A stretch of DNA of 64,000 bases, taken from contig NZ_OXCQ01000009.1 of assembly GCF_900411395.1 (NCBI RefSeq), positions 1-64,000 on the forward strand, read 5' to 3'. The stretch's first letter is position 1, and each line of letters begins with the position of its first letter. Made by a program: the position numbers and the translations under genes. Positions 16,434-27,500 of the stretch are shown here, piece after piece. Origin of the DNA: Streptococcus sp. 596553 (GTDB lineage: Bacteria > Bacillota > Bacilli > Lactobacillales > Streptococcaceae). The notes under the pieces are model-generated. The model saw nothing but the letters and a program-made list of their open reading frames with translations. It did no database searches and was not told the DNA's origin.

Positions 16434-16488
16434 AGAATAATTGAAGAAGATTCTTTTATCAATAGTTTAGTAAGCTTGTTTAGTTTAT

Positions 16489-16518
16489 AGAGGGCAGAGG
16501 TATTTCTGCCCTCTGTTT
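16489..16518 (+). terminator. Hairpin between bacteriocin and immunity/export genes
   Basis: AGAGGGCAGA/TCTGCCCTCT, a perfect 10-bp stem with a 6-base loop, then GTTTTA. The short T tract suggests partial termination that limits transcription of the two downstream genes. Confidence 0.8.
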
Positions 16519-16536
16519 TAGAATAAGGAATGCACT

Positions 16537-18552
16537 ATGAAAAAATTATTTATACTCATATCCAACCTGCTTGCTAGTTTGTTCTTTGTTTGGGTATTTA
16601 CCATTTGGACTGATACATATGTCTCCCATTATTACCCCAACGTTGTTGTACATGATTCTTCCCCTGAAACAACTTTTCAGCATGTTGCTACACGCTTGGA
16701 AAAACTAGCAGAAGAAACAGATAGCTTTATTGCGATTCAACACCAAGATCCTAACTCAGAAGGTACTCCAGTGTTTTCTTATACGACCTTTGGGAACGGA
16801 AAGTTGCCTGATGGGCTACAGGAAAAAAAACTAGAAGATGCTCAAAGTAGTAGTGTTGAAACAAACTATTTTGTATTCGATGGAAACCTAGATATTCACT
16901 TGCTAAGGGAGGAGCTAAGTCAACTTGGCTTGACTAACATGCACCTGATAATTCCATCCAAACTATCTACGTTAATGGCTATCTTTAGTAACGGATTTCA
17001 GTTAATCAGTCTATTGATTTTCATCTTAACCTTTGGAGCACTGACTTTAATTAGTCAAATTAGCCAATTACGGTCGTCGGGCATTCGCCTCATTTCAGGA
17101 GAGAAACGGTGGTCCATTTTCCTTAGACCAGTTGGTGAGGATTTGAAAGGGATAGCTGTTGGTTTCAGTTTAGCTGGCGTACTCGCCATTCTTATGCAAA
17201 AAATTCTGTCGCTTCCAACGCAATCCCTAATGACCATAGGAGAAGGCTTGCTCTGTTATAATCTCATCTTGTTGTCGATCTCCCTGTTTTTCGCTCAACT
17301 CTTCGCAGTTGGGATAAAAAAGATACACCTGATGCAGATTATAAAAGGGCAAGTGCCTGTCAGAGGAATCATTAGTTTGATTTTAATCGGTCAACTATTA
17401 GCGATTATTATTGTAACGCTGGGAATAGGGAGTAGCTTAAAGTATACCCAAGCCTGGCAACAGCATCGGATTGGACAAGAGGCTTGGAGCCAGGAAAGAC
17501 AACTGATTACCCTATCATTCAGCCGTGAAGGAACGAGTCCTGGTTTTGATGAACAAGCTCAAAGGAAACTCAGAACTTGGTATCAATTGATGGATCTGGC
17601 TGTTTCAGAAAAAAAGGCTTTCTTATCTAGACACCAGTTAATTGACCGTTCTTTGCAAAATGGCATGGCTTCCTCCAAAAACTTGACAACCTCTACAGAA
17701 TGGCACGATTACAGCCCGAATGGCAATGTCCTTATCGTCACACCGCAATACTTGGAGCGTCAAAACATTCCTGTAGATACAACTATTGAGCAAAAGATGA
17801 ATCACCTTGATGTAGGGGAGTTTGTCTTATTGCTGCCTGAACACCTCCGTTCAGAGGAAGAACATTATAAATCTGTTTTTGAAGACGACTTAACCAGTCG
17901 CATGTCTAGTCAAGATGAACGACAACAAATGACTGCTACGGTAGGTTATTTAGAATCAGGTCAGGATCGTTTTGTGTATAATACGACCCCTATTTCTTAC
18001 CAGCAGTTTTTGAAAGATCCAATCATCATTGTTATAACACCCCAATCAACTGGTCCACAGTCCATTTTCTTTTGGGTAGACGCAGTACAGAACTACGTTC
18101 TCTTTAATCAATTGTCTGATGCCCAGGAGCTTATCCAGAGACAAGGCATTGAAAATTGGGTCTCAGAAATGCAAACAGGTTACCACAACTACATCACATT
18201 ATTGGATAATATCCAGAGGGAACGTTGGGTAATGCTAGCAGGAGCTGTGCTTGGGATTGTAACTTCAATCTTGTTGTTTAACACTATGAATAGGCTCTAC
18301 TTTGAAGAATTTAGACGTGCCATTTTTATCAAACGCATTGCAGGTCTCAGGTTCTTAGAAATCCATCGCACTTATCTCTTTGCTCAACTGGGTGTGTTTT
18401 TACTGGGATTTGTTGCGAGTGTATTTCTTCAGGTAGAGATAGTAGTTGCTTTCTTAGTCTTGTTACTCTTTACTGGTCTATCTCTTTTACAGTTACATAT
18501 CCAAATGCAGAAAGAAAACAAGATGTCCATGCTTGTTTTGAAGGGAGGTTAA
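16537..18552 (+). CDS. Bacteriocin-associated integral membrane protein (lactococcin 972 type)
   Basis: 671 residues. One N-terminal membrane segment is followed by an extracellular domain (~30-145), then several membrane segments (~150-300), a second large extracellular domain (~305-555) and C-terminal segments, an FtsX/MacB-like permease layout. This family accompanies lactococcin-972 peptides and is thought to act with the ABC ATPase in immunity or release. The stop overlaps the ribosome site (AAGGGAGG) of the ATPase gene one base downstream. It is paralogous to the product at 49076-51106. Confidence 0.9.
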   Translation: MKKLFILISNLLASLFFVWVFTIWTDTYVSHYYPNVVVHDSSPETTFQHVATRLEKLAEETDSFIAIQHQDPNSEGTPVFSYTTFGNGKLPDGLQEKKLEDAQSSSVETNYFVFDGNLDIHLLREELSQLGLTNMHLIIPSKLSTLMAIFSNGFQLISLLIFILTFGALTLISQISQLRSSGIRLISGEKRWSIFLRPVGEDLKGIAVGFSLAGVLAILMQKILSLPTQSLMTIGEGLLCYNLILLSISLFFAQLFAVGIKKIHLMQIIKGQVPVRGIISLILIGQLLAIIIVTLGIGSSLKYTQAWQQHRIGQEAWSQERQLITLSFSREGTSPGFDEQAQRKLRTWYQLMDLAVSEKKAFLSRHQLIDRSLQNGMASSKNLTTSTEWHDYSPNGNVLIVTPQYLERQNIPVDTTIEQKMNHLDVGEFVLLLPEHLRSEEEHYKSVFEDDLTSRMSSQDERQQMTATVGYLESGQDRFVYNTTPISYQQFLKDPIIIVITPQSTGPQSIFFWVDAVQNYVLFNQLSDAQELIQRQGIENWVSEMQTGYHNYITLLDNIQRERWVMLAGAVLGIVTSILLFNTMNRLYFEEFRRAIFIKRIAGLRFLEIHRTYLFAQLGVFLLGFVASVFLQVEIVVAFLVLLLFTGLSLLQLHIQMQKENKMSMLVLKGG

Positions 18553-18553
18553 T

Positions 18554-19186
18554 ATGATTGAACTTAAACAGGTGAGTAAATCTTTTGGAGAACGAGAGTT
18601 ATTTTCGAATCTTTCAATGACATTTGAGGCTGGAAAAGTCTATGCCTTAATTGGTTCAAGTGGTAGCGGAAAAACAACCTTGATGAACATGATTGGAAAA
18701 TTAGAATCTTATGATGGGACGATTTTTTACCGAGGTAAAGACTTGGCCAATTATAAATCGAGTGATTTTTTCCGTCACGAATTGGGCTACCTCTTCCAGA
18801 ACTTTGGCTTAATTGAAAACCAAAGTATTGAAGAAAACCTTAAGCTAGGTCTCATTGGTCAAAAGTTGAGTCGGTCGGAACAGCGGTTGAGGCAGAAGCA
18901 GGCTTTAGAACAGGTCGGCCTGGCTTATCTTGACCTAGATAAGCGCATCTTTGAGTTATCGGGCGGAGAATCGCAACGGGTTGCCTTGGCAAAAATTATC
19001 TTAAAGAATCCACCCTTTATTCTGGCAGATGAGCCAACAGCTTCAATAGACCCAGCAACCTCTCAGTTGATTATGGAGATTTTGCTATCTCTTCGAGATG
19101 ATAATAGGCTAATCATTATCGCAACACATAATCCGGCAATTTGGGAGATGGCTGATGAAGTGTTCACGATGGATCGTCTGAAATAA
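18554..19186 (+). CDS. ABC transporter ATP-binding protein, lactococcin 972 type
   Basis: 210 residues. Walker A is GSSGSGKTTL (~residue 33), with a Q-loop in LGYLFQNFGLI, signature LSGGESQR (~residue 137), Walker B FILADEPT and the H-loop ATHNP. It belongs to the MacB/LolD-like branch and would energise the FtsX-like membrane partner encoded immediately upstream. It is closely similar to the ATPase at 48433-49074. It completes the TprA/PhrA-linked bacteriocin operon. Confidence 0.94.
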   Translation: MIELKQVSKSFGERELFSNLSMTFEAGKVYALIGSSGSGKTTLMNMIGKLESYDGTIFYRGKDLANYKSSDFFRHELGYLFQNFGLIENQSIEENLKLGLIGQKLSRSEQRLRQKQALEQVGLAYLDLDKRIFELSGGESQRVALAKIILKNPPFILADEPTASIDPATSQLIMEILLSLRDDNRLIIIATHNPAIWEMADEVFTMDRLK

Positions 19187-19326
19187 AAATCCTTGTTTTT
19201 AATTGCACGATGAGTTACTGAAATATTATCAGGAATCAATAATTGGAGTTAATTTAGAATTGTACTTTATCAATATTGAGGTAACTTTTTCTTGATAAAG
19301 GAAGAAATAGTGAAGAGAAAGTTAGA

Positions 19327-19605
19327 ATGAAAAAATTCGACAATTATATTATTGAGAAGCCTTGCGATTCTAATTCAGATAAACTGCAAAAAATCTTAAT
19401 AATTGAAAGTTTGGTAGATGATATTTTGCAATTTTCTCTCACAATCAATAATAGTGTAGGAGAGATTTTCCTCCTACAACCGTTTCAAAAGAAAACTATC
19501 TTTATTCCATGTTATTTTGAGGAAGATATTGTGAAAGTCAAAGATGATGATGAAGTTGAGTGGGATTTGTTAGAATTTCAAAAATTTAGAGCATTTTTGG
19601 CTTAG
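19327..19605 (+). CDS. Small hypothetical protein downstream of bacteriocin operon
   Basis: 92 residues, mixed charged and hydrophobic, with strand-like segments (FSLTINNSVGEIFLL, KKTIFIPCYFEEDIVKVKDDDEVEW). There is no signal peptide or membrane segment. The ribosome site is weak. It lies 140 bases after the ABC gene in the same direction and could be a cytoplasmic accessory or immunity factor (inference from position only). No family was recognised. Confidence 0.55.
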   Translation: MKKFDNYIIEKPCDSNSDKLQKILIIESLVDDILQFSLTINNSVGEIFLLQPFQKKTIFIPCYFEEDIVKVKDDDEVEWDLLEFQKFRAFLA

Positions 19606-19677
19606 TAATCTGTGTTGAAGGCTCAAAACCTATGGTAAAAAAGTAGCTTTGAAAACGTATTGCCTCCAAAGATTTAG

Positions 19678-19803
19678 TTAAATAATGATTTAACACAAAA
19701 AGAAATTATTGAAGTTCTGGAAAGATGTTGTTTCAGTATTGAGAAAAGGTGGGAAAAACTTGCGATTTTCACAGAGAAAGGAAGAAAAAGTATAGAAATA
19801 TAG
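19678..19803 (+). pseudogene. Short coding-like remnant
   Basis: A 41-codon frame without a start codon, opening after TAG (19675-19677). The translation is a plausible amphipathic helix pair (LTQKEIIEVLERC; EKRWEKLAIF). It ends in the left repeat of the adjacent element. It may be the tail of a gene truncated when the element inserted. Confidence 0.25.
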
Positions 19804-20065
19804 TCAATCGAAACAAGAACAGGACAAAAGAACCTTTTGTGCTATATTTTTCTCCTTTCGCTTTACAATTGGCTTGAACACCTTTATTGTATCGCGTTTG
19901 GAGTTTTTTTGATATAACCTTCGACGCGCACCCGCATAGCGGGTGTTTTTTTGTCTCGCACCTAACGGAGCGAGACGAACTAATAGTCACTTAATCAAAA
20001 AACGCACCATATCAAAAACTAAAAAATTTGATATTATGCGTCATGTCTTAAACTAATTGACTATA
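19799..20065. mobile_element. Possible MITE with 10-bp terminal inverted repeats
   Basis: TATAGTCAAT (19799-19808) and its exact complement ATTGACTATA (20056-20065) bound a 267-base non-coding segment. Inside are a strong terminator and a GTCTCGC/GCGAGAC inverted repeat (19953-19976). No transposase is present. A non-autonomous insertion-sequence derivative is plausible; its family was not identified. Confidence 0.4.
19929..19952 (+). terminator. Rho-independent terminator
   Basis: CACCCGC-ATA-GCGGGTG followed by seven T on the plus strand. It is positioned to end transcription of the bacteriocin operon and the small genes after it. Confidence 0.85.
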
Positions 20066-20113
20066 CTTTCTATTCAAATGAGCTTTTAACCGATTGATTG
20101 AGCCAATCAACTC

Positions 20114-20527
20114 TTAAAACCAAAGAGCAATTTCTCGCTTAGCTGACTCTTCTGAATCTGAACCATGTACAACATTTTGAATAGCTTGGTTTTCACTAGC
20201 AGCTTTTGCAAAATCACCTCGAATAGTCCCTGGTAAAGCTTCTTCTGGACGAGTTGCCCCCATCATGGTCCGCCAAGTTTCAATTACTTTAGGACCAGAG
20301 ATGATACCCACAAGAACCGGTCCTGAAGTCATAAATTCATGAATCGGTGGGTAAAAACTCTGACCAACCAAGTCCTGATAGTGCTGGTCAATTAACTCTT
20401 CTGAAACCTGTGAACGCAACTCCAATTTTTCGATTGTAAAACCACGTTGTTCGATACGTTTCAACACTTCACCAACTAGCCCTCTTTTTACACCGTCTGG
20501 TTTAATGATAAAAAATGTTTGTTCCAT
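20114..20527 (-). CDS. ndk: Nucleoside diphosphate kinase
   Basis: 137 residues from the ATG at 20527, with AGGAG 7 bases upstream. The frame continues upstream only through a BOX repeat. It has N-terminal [16 protein letters not shown] and the active-site motif NVVHGSDS near residue 117, with the phosphorylated His. It transfers gamma-phosphates between NTPs and NDPs. A three-boxB BOX element lies 31 bases upstream, most likely in the leader or promoter. It is a single-gene unit downstream of rpoC. Confidence 0.97.
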   Translation of the reverse strand: MEQTFFIIKPDGVKRGLVGEVLKRIEQRGFTIEKLELRSQVSEELIDQHYQDLVGQSFYPPIHEFMTSGPVLVGIISGPKVIETWRTMMGATRPEEALPGTIRGDFAKAASENQAIQNVVHGSDSEESAKREIALWF

Positions 20528-20557
20528 CCCCGTCTCCTTTGTCAGCTTCTTTTTTTT

Positions 20558-20800
20558 ATACTCTTCGAAAATCTCTTCAAACCACGTCAACGTCGCCTTG
20601 TCGTAGGTATATGTTACTGACTTCGTCAGTCTTATCTACAACCTCAAAGCAGTGCTTTGAGCTGACTTCGTCAGTTCTATCCACAACCTCAAAGCAGTGC
20701 TTTGAGCTGACTTCGTCAGTTCTATCTACAACCTCAAAGCAGTGCTTTGAGCAACCTGCGGCTAGTTTCCTAGTTTGCTCTTTGATTTTCATTGAGTATT
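20558..20800 (+). repeat. BOX element A-B-B-B-C
   Basis: boxA begins ATACTCTTCGAAAATCTC. Three boxB units of 45 bp start near 20617, 20662 and 20707. boxC ends in CATTGAGTATT. It lies between rpoC and ndk and could fold into a long stem-loop in the ndk leader. Confidence 0.95.
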
Positions 20801-20840
20801 ATTTTACCACATTTCATGGAAAAATGGAGAAAGTTTTCAG

Positions 20841-20880
20841 AAAAGAGAAAGAGAACCCGAAGGCTCTCTCATTCTCTTTT
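20841..20880 (-). terminator. rpoBC operon terminator
   Basis: The RNA forms a long purine/pyrimidine stem closed by a UUCG loop (around 20857-20862) and ending in UUUUCUG. The stem base overlaps the rpoC stop codon. Confidence 0.75.
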
Positions 20881-23800
20881 ATTCTACTGTTTCTTCCACA
20901 GTTTCAACGGTAGCATCCACAACTACTTCTGTTGTTTCTTCATTTCCTTCTTCCTCTACTGGAGGATTAAGGTATTCTTCTTCGTTGATAGCATGTGGTT
21001 CAAGGTTACGGTAACGAGCCATACCAGTACCTGCTGGGATGATCTTACCGATGATAACATTTTCTTTAAGTCCAAGGAGATGGTCTTTCTTACCACGGAT
21101 AGCTGCGTCAGTAAGGACACGAGTTGTTTCCTGGAAGGAAGCCGCTGACAAGAAACTGTTTGTTTCAAGTGAGGCTTTGGTAATTCCCATAAGAACTGGG
21201 CGACCTGTCGCTGGAACTCCACCTGCGATAAGAACATCTTTGTTGGCATCTGTAAAGTCATTGATATCCATGAGGGTACCCATGAGAAGGTCTGTGTCAC
21301 CTGGATCCATGACACGGACTTTACGGATCATTTGACGAACCATTACCTCGATGTGTTTGTCACCGATTTCTACCCCTTGGCTACGGTAAACTTTTTGTAC
21401 TTCGCCGAGAAGGTACGTTTCAACTGACAAGACATCACGGACTGCAAGGAGACGTTTTGGTTGGATAGAACCTTCTGTAAGAGCAGCACCACGCGCTACT
21501 TGGTCTCCAACTTCTACACGCATACGAGCGGTAAATGGAACGACGTACTCACCTTCACCAGTTTCACCCTTAACAAAGACTTTCTTGGTACGAGTTGATG
21601 CATCTTCTTCGATAGCGGTAACTTGTCCTTTAACCTCTGTGATAACCGCTTCCCCTTTAGGATTGCGGGCTTCAAAGATTTCTTGGACACGAGGAAGACC
21701 CTGAGTGATATCGGTATTTGAGGCAACCCCACCCGTGTGGAAGGTACGCATTGTAAGCTGTGTACCAGGTTCCCCGATAGATTGGGCAGCGATTGTACCA
21801 ACTGCTTCACCAACTTCAACTGCATCACCAGTCGCCAAGTTGATACCGTAACAGTGACGGCAGACACCATGACGAGTGTTACATGTAAATACAGAGCGGA
21901 TAGTCACTTCTTCCACACCAGCATTGACAATTTCACGCGCCTTGTCTTCTGTAATCAACTCATTTGGACCGATGATCACTGCACCAGTTTCAGGATGTTT
22001 AACAGTTTTCTTAGTGTAACGACCGTTGAGACGTTCTTCGAGAGACTCGATCATCTCTTTTCCTTCTGCGATAGAACGGATCAAGAGACCACGGTCAGTT
22101 CCACAGTCGTCCTCACGGATGATAACGTCTTGAGCAACGTCAACCAAACGACGAGTCAAGTAACCTGAGTCGGCTGTCTTAAGGGCCGTATCGGTCATAC
22201 CTTTACGGGCACCGTGAGTTGAGAAGAACATTTCGAGTACTGACAAACCTTCGCGGAAGTTTGAAAGGATTGGCAATTCCATGATGCGTCCGTTCGGAGC
22301 AGCCATCAGACCACGCATACCGGCAAGCTGTGAGAAGTTTGAGATATTACCACGGGCTCCAGAGTCCATCATCATAACGATTGGGTTCTTAGGATCTTGG
22401 TTGGCAATCAAACGTTTCTCTAGTTTTTCACGGGCAGCACGCCATTCAGCTGTAACGGCATTGTAACGCTCGTCGTCTGTAATCATACCACGACGGAATT
22501 GTTTTGTGATTTGTTCTACACGTTTGTGTGATTCTTCAATGATTTCAGCCTTGTCATCAACGACTGGAATATCGGCAATACCCACTGTCAATCCTGCAAG
22601 AGTTGAGTGGTGGTAACCGAGGTTCTTCATACGGTCAAGTAGAGCAGAAGTTTCTGTCGTACGGAAACGTTTGAAGATTTCAGCGATGATATTTCCAAGA
22701 TTTTTCTTCTTGAATGGAGGGTTGAGTTCAAGTTTGCTGATTGCTTCCTTGATATCTCCACCAAGTGGCAAGAAGTATTTAGCTGGAACACCTTCTGTCA
22801 AGTTGGCATTGTTTGGTTCTTGCAAGTATGGTAGACCCTCTGGCATGATGTCGTTGAAGAGGATTTTACCAACTGTTGTAAGCAAGACTTTATGTTTTTG
22901 CTCTTCTGTCCAAGGCTTGTTGAGGCTGTCTGTTGCGATACCAACACGTGAGTGGAGGTGAACATAACCATTGCGGTAAGCCATAACCGCTTCATCACGG
23001 TCCTTGAAGACCATTCCTTCACCTTCACGACCAGCTTCTTCCATGGTCAAGTAGTAGTTACCCAAAACCATGTCCTGAGATGGAGTAACAACTGGTTTAC
23101 CGTCTTTCGGGTTCAAGATGTGCTCAGCAGCTAGCATCAAGATACGAGCTTCTGCTTGAGCTTCTTCTGAAAGCGGTACGTGGATGGCCATTTGGTCCCC
23201 GTCAAAGTCGGCATTGTAGGCTTCACAGACAAGCGGGTGCAAGCGAAGGGCCTTACCATCAATCAAGACTGGCTCGAAGGCTTGGATCCCCAAACGGTGA
23301 AGGGTCGGTGCGCGGTTCAAAAGTACTGGGTGTTCTTTGATCACTTCTTCAAGGATATCCCAGATACGCTCATCTCCGCGTTCTACCAAGCGTTTAGCCG
23401 CTTTGACGTTTTGCACGATATCACGGGCAACGATTTCACGCATCACGAATGGTTTAAAGAGCTCGATCGCCATTTCACGTGGCACACCACATTGGTACAT
23501 CTTAAGAGTTGGACCAACGGCGATAACGGAACGTCCTGAGAAGTCAACACGTTTACCGAGCAAGTTTTGACGGAAGCGTCCTTGTTTACCTTTAAGCATG
23601 TGGCTCAATGATTTGAGTGGACGGCTACCTGGTCCTGTGATTGGACGACCACGACGACCATTGTCAATCAAAGCGTCAACCGCTTCTTGAAGCATACGCT
23701 TCTCATTTTGAACGATGATACCTGGTGCATTCAACTCGAGCAAACGAGCCAAACGGTTGTTACGGTTGATAACACGGCGGTAAAGGTCATTCAAGTCAGA

Positions 23801-24556
23801 TGAGGCAAAACGGCCACCATCCAACTGCAACATTGGACGAAGATCTGGTGGAATAACTGGAAGGATGTTGAGAATCATCCATTCAGGTTTGTTTCCAGAC
23901 TTGTAAAAGGCATCCAAAACATCCAAACGACGGATGGCTTTGACACGTTTTTGTCCAGTCGCTGTTTTCAACTCTTCTTTGAGTTCAGCAATTTCTTTTT
24001 CAAGATCTACTTGTTTTAAAAGGTCTTGGATAGCTTCGGCACCCATCTTGGCAACGAATGATCCATAACCATATTCACGCAAGCGTTCACGGTATTCGCG
24101 CTCTGTCATGATAGACTTGTGCTCCAGTGGTGTATCCTTAGGATCAATCACCACATAAGCCGCAAAGTAGATAACTTCCTCGAGGGCACGAGGGCTCATA
24201 TCAAGGGTCAAGCCCATACGGCTTGGAATCCCCTTGAAGTACCAGATGTGAGATACAGGAGCTTTCAATTCGATATGTCCCATACGCTCACGACGAACTT
24301 TTGTACGCGTTACTTCAACCCCACAGCGGTCACAAACAATCCCTCTGTAACGAATGCGTTTGTACTTACCACAAGCACATTCCCAGTCTTTTGTAGGTCC
24401 AAAGATAACTTCATCAAAGAGACCTTCACGTTCTGGTTTCAAAGTACGGTAATTGATTGTTTCAGGTTTTTTGACTTCTCCATAAGACCATGAACGGACT
24501 TTGCTTGGAGAAGCTAGGGTGATTTGCATACTTTTAAAACGATTTACATCAACCAC
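20879..24556 (-). CDS. rpoC: RNA polymerase beta' subunit
   Basis: 1225 residues, the pneumococcal length, from a GTG at 24556. The N-terminal zinc finger ([20 protein letters not shown], ~residue 60), the catalytic Mg-binding motif [12 protein letters not shown] (~residue 450) and the second zinc site (CGTDRG ... CRHCYG, from ~residue 815) are all seen. The C-terminus carries an acidic extension ([15 protein letters not shown]). It is 32 bases downstream of rpoB in the same operon. Intact. Confidence 0.99.
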   Translation of the reverse strand: MVDVNRFKSMQITLASPSKVRSWSYGEVKKPETINYRTLKPEREGLFDEVIFGPTKDWECACGKYKRIRYRGIVCDRCGVEVTRTKVRRERMGHIELKAPVSHIWYFKGIPSRMGLTLDMSPRALEEVIYFAAYVVIDPKDTPLEHKSIMTEREYRERLREYGYGSFVAKMGAEAIQDLLKQVDLEKEIAELKEELKTATGQKRVKAIRRLDVLDAFYKSGNKPEWMILNILPVIPPDLRPMLQLDGGRFASSDLNDLYRRVINRNNRLARLLELNAPGIIVQNEKRMLQEAVDALIDNGRRGRPITGPGSRPLKSLSHMLKGKQGRFRQNLLGKRVDFSGRSVIAVGPTLKMYQCGVPREMAIELFKPFVMREIVARDIVQNVKAAKRLVERGDERIWDILEEVIKEHPVLLNRAPTLHRLGIQAFEPVLIDGKALRLHPLVCEAYNADFDGDQMAIHVPLSEEAQAEARILMLAAEHILNPKDGKPVVTPSQDMVLGNYYLTMEEAGREGEGMVFKDRDEAVMAYRNGYVHLHSRVGIATDSLNKPWTEEQKHKVLLTTVGKILFNDIMPEGLPYLQEPNNANLTEGVPAKYFLPLGGDIKEAISKLELNPPFKKKNLGNIIAEIFKRFRTTETSALLDRMKNLGYHHSTLAGLTVGIADIPVVDDKAEIIEESHKRVEQITKQFRRGMITDDERYNAVTAEWRAAREKLEKRLIANQDPKNPIVMMMDSGARGNISNFSQLAGMRGLMAAPNGRIMELPILSNFREGLSVLEMFFSTHGARKGMTDTALKTADSGYLTRRLVDVAQDVIIREDDCGTDRGLLIRSIAEGKEMIESLEERLNGRYTKKTVKHPETGAVIIGPNELITEDKAREIVNAGVEEVTIRSVFTCNTRHGVCRHCYGINLATGDAVEVGEAVGTIAAQSIGEPGTQLTMRTFHTGGVASNTDITQGLPRVQEIFEARNPKGEAVITEVKGQVTAIEEDASTRTKKVFVKGETGEGEYVVPFTARMRVEVGDQVARGAALTEGSIQPKRLLAVRDVLSVETYLLGEVQKVYRSQGVEIGDKHIEVMVRQMIRKVRVMDPGDTDLLMGTLMDINDFTDANKDVLIAGGVPATGRPVLMGITKASLETNSFLSAASFQETTRVLTDAAIRGKKDHLLGLKENVIIGKIIPAGTGMARYRNLEPHAINEEEYLNPPVEEEGNEETTEVVVDATVETVEETVE

Positions 24557-24588
24557 TATTTCTTCCCTTTCTATTCTAAGTGAACTGC

Positions 24589-27500
24589 TTATTCTTGTTC
24601 AGCAGCTTCTTCTGTTGCTTCCGCTTTTGTTGCTTTCTCAGCTTCTTCAGCTTCAAAGGCTGCTTTAGCCTCTTGGGCTGCTTTTTCGCGGGCTTTTTCA
24701 AGGTCATCTACGTGGATGACATCTTCGTCCATTCCTTCATCCAAGTCGCGAAGTTCCACTTCTTGGTCATCTTCGTCTAGGACACGCATGTCAAGACCAA
24801 GAGATTGCAATTCTTTGACAAGAACTCGGAAGGATTCTGGAACACCTGGTTTTGGAATTGGTTTTCCTTTTGTAATAGCTTCATAAGCTTTCAAACGTCC
24901 GTTGATATCGTCAGACTTGTAAGTCAAGATTTCTTGAAGGACATTTGATGCACCGTAGGCTTCAAGAGCCCAAACCTCCATCTCACCGAAACGTTGTCCA
25001 CCAAACTGAGCTTTACCTCCGAGTGGTTGTTGGGTAACAGTTGAGTAAGGTCCGACTGAACGCGCGTGCAATTTATCATCAACCATGTGGTGGAGTTTGA
25101 TCATGTACATGACTCCGACAGAAACACGGTTATCAAATGGTTCCCCAGTACGTCCATCGTAAAGGATTGTTTTGGCATCGCTATCCATACCTGCTTCTTT
25201 AACAGTTGACCAAAGGTCTTCAGAACTTGCTCCGTCAAAGACTGGTGTCGCGATGTGAATACCAAGAGTACGCGCCGCCATACCAAGGTGGAGCTCCATA
25301 ACCTGACCGATATTCATACGTGATGGCACCCCAAGTGGGTTCAACATGATATCGACTGGAGTTCCATCTGGAAGGTAAGGCATGTCTTCTACAGGAACGA
25401 TACGAGAGACAACCCCTTTATTTCCGTGACGTCCGGCCATCTTATCTCCGACCTTGATCTTACGTTTTTGAGCAATGTAGACGCGAACCAGCATGTTAAC
25501 ACCTGATTGCAGCTCATCTCCATTTGCACGTGTAAAGATCTTGACATCACGAACGACACCATCGGCACCGTGTGGTACACGAAGAGAAGTATCACGCACT
25601 TCACGAGACTTGTCTCCGAAAATAGCGTGCAAGAGACGTTCTTCAGCTGAAAGGTCCTTCTCACCCTTAGGTGTTACTTTACCTACAAGGATATCACCTT
25701 CTTTAACCTCAGCACCGATACGGATAATACCCATTTCGTCAAGGTCTTTAAGGGCATCTTCACCAACGTTTGGAATTTCACGAGTAATTTCTTCAGGCCC
25801 AAGCTTTGTATCGCGTGTTTCTGATTCGTATTCTTCAAGGTGAACAGATGTGTAGACATCGTCTTTCACCAAGCGTTCGCTCATGATAACGGCATCCTCG
25901 AAGTTGTAACCTTCCCATGTCATGTAGGCAACGATTGGGTTTTGTCCAAGCGCCATTTCTCCATTTTCCATAGAAGGTCCGTCAGCGATGAAATCGCCTT
26001 TTTCAACGACATCGCCAACTTTAACAAGCGTACGTTGGTTGTAAGCGGTACCTGAGTTTGAACGACGGAATTTTTGGATGTGGTAAACGTCCAATGAACC
26101 ATCTTCACGACGAACTTCTACCTTGTCAGCATCTGCGTAAGTAACTTTACCATCATACTGAGCAATCACAGCAGCTCCTGAATCGTGGGCTGCTTGGTAT
26201 TCCATACCAGTACCAACGTAAGGTGCCTGAGGATTGATCAATGGCACAGCCTGACGTTGCATGTTGGCTCCCATGAGGGCACGGTTGGAGTCATCGTTTT
26301 CCAAGAAAGGAATACATGCTGTCGCAACGGCAACTACCTGTTTTGGTGATACGTCCATGTAGTCAACAACATTCGCTGGATACTCTTGGTTGACCCCTTG
26401 GTGACGTCCCATGACAATCTTCTCAGCAAAGGTTCCATCTTCATTCAGACGAGAGTTTGCCTGAGCTACAGTATATTCATCTTCTTCATCGGCTGTCAAC
26501 CAAACGATTTCGTTTGTAACAACGCCGGTTTCACGGTCAACCTTACGGTATGGTGTTTGAACAAAACCATACTTGTTCAAATGTCCGTAAGATGACAAGT
26601 TATTGATCAAACCGATGTTAGGTCCTTCAGGTGTCTCGATAGGACACATACGACCATAGTGAGTGTAGTGCACGTCACGTACTTCATATCCGGCACGGTC
26701 ACGAGTCAAACCACCAGGTCCTAAGGCTGACAAACGGCGTTTGTGAGACAACTCAGAAAGTGGGTTGTGTTGGTCCATGAACTGTGACAACTGTGATGAA
26801 CCAAAGAATTCTTTCACCGCAGCTGTTACAGGACGGATATTGATAATTTGTTGTGGTGTCAAGACTTCGTTATCTTGAACAGACATACGTTCACGGACAT
26901 TACGTTCCATACGAGAAAGTCCAAGACGTACTTGGTTGGCAAGCAATTCACCAACCGCACGAATACGACGGTTTCCAAGGTGGTCGATATCATCTACACG
27001 GCCAAGTCCCTCAGCCAAGTTGAGGAAGTAGCTCATCTCAGCAAGGATATCAGCAGGAGTGACGATACGAACCTTGTCATCTGGATTAGCATTACCAATG
27101 ATGGTTACAACACGGTCTGGATCAGTTGGTGCAACAACCTTGAATTTTTGAAGAACAACTGGCTCAGTCACAACCGCTGCATCATTCGGAATGTAAACAA
27201 TCTTGTTCAAGTCACCATCCAAATGGCTTTCAATACTTTCAATCACGCTACGAGTCATGATTGTACCAGCTTCTACCAAGATTTCTCCTGTTTCAGGGTC
27301 TACCAATGGCTCAGCAATGGTTTGGTTGAGCAAACGTGTTTTAACATTGAGTTTTTTATTGATTTTGTAACGACCAACTGCTGCCAAGTCATAGCGACGT
27401 GGGTCAAAGAAGCGAGCTACAAGCAAGCTACGTGAGCTTTCAGCAGTCTTAGGCTCACCTGGACGGAGGCGTTCGTAAATTTCTTTCAAGGCTTCGTCGG

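Noticed and set aside
20612..20760. CRISPR-like array of three 45-bp direct repeats
   Set aside because: The units abut without unique spacers and match boxB. No cas genes are nearby.
20577..20913. Small proteins with repeated CFEVVDRTDEVSSKH-type or [15 protein letters not shown] units, here and at 38879-39356 and 63449-63697
   Set aside because: They are translations of BOX repeat DNA in both strands. The repeats explain the periodicity, and none has a start context of its own.
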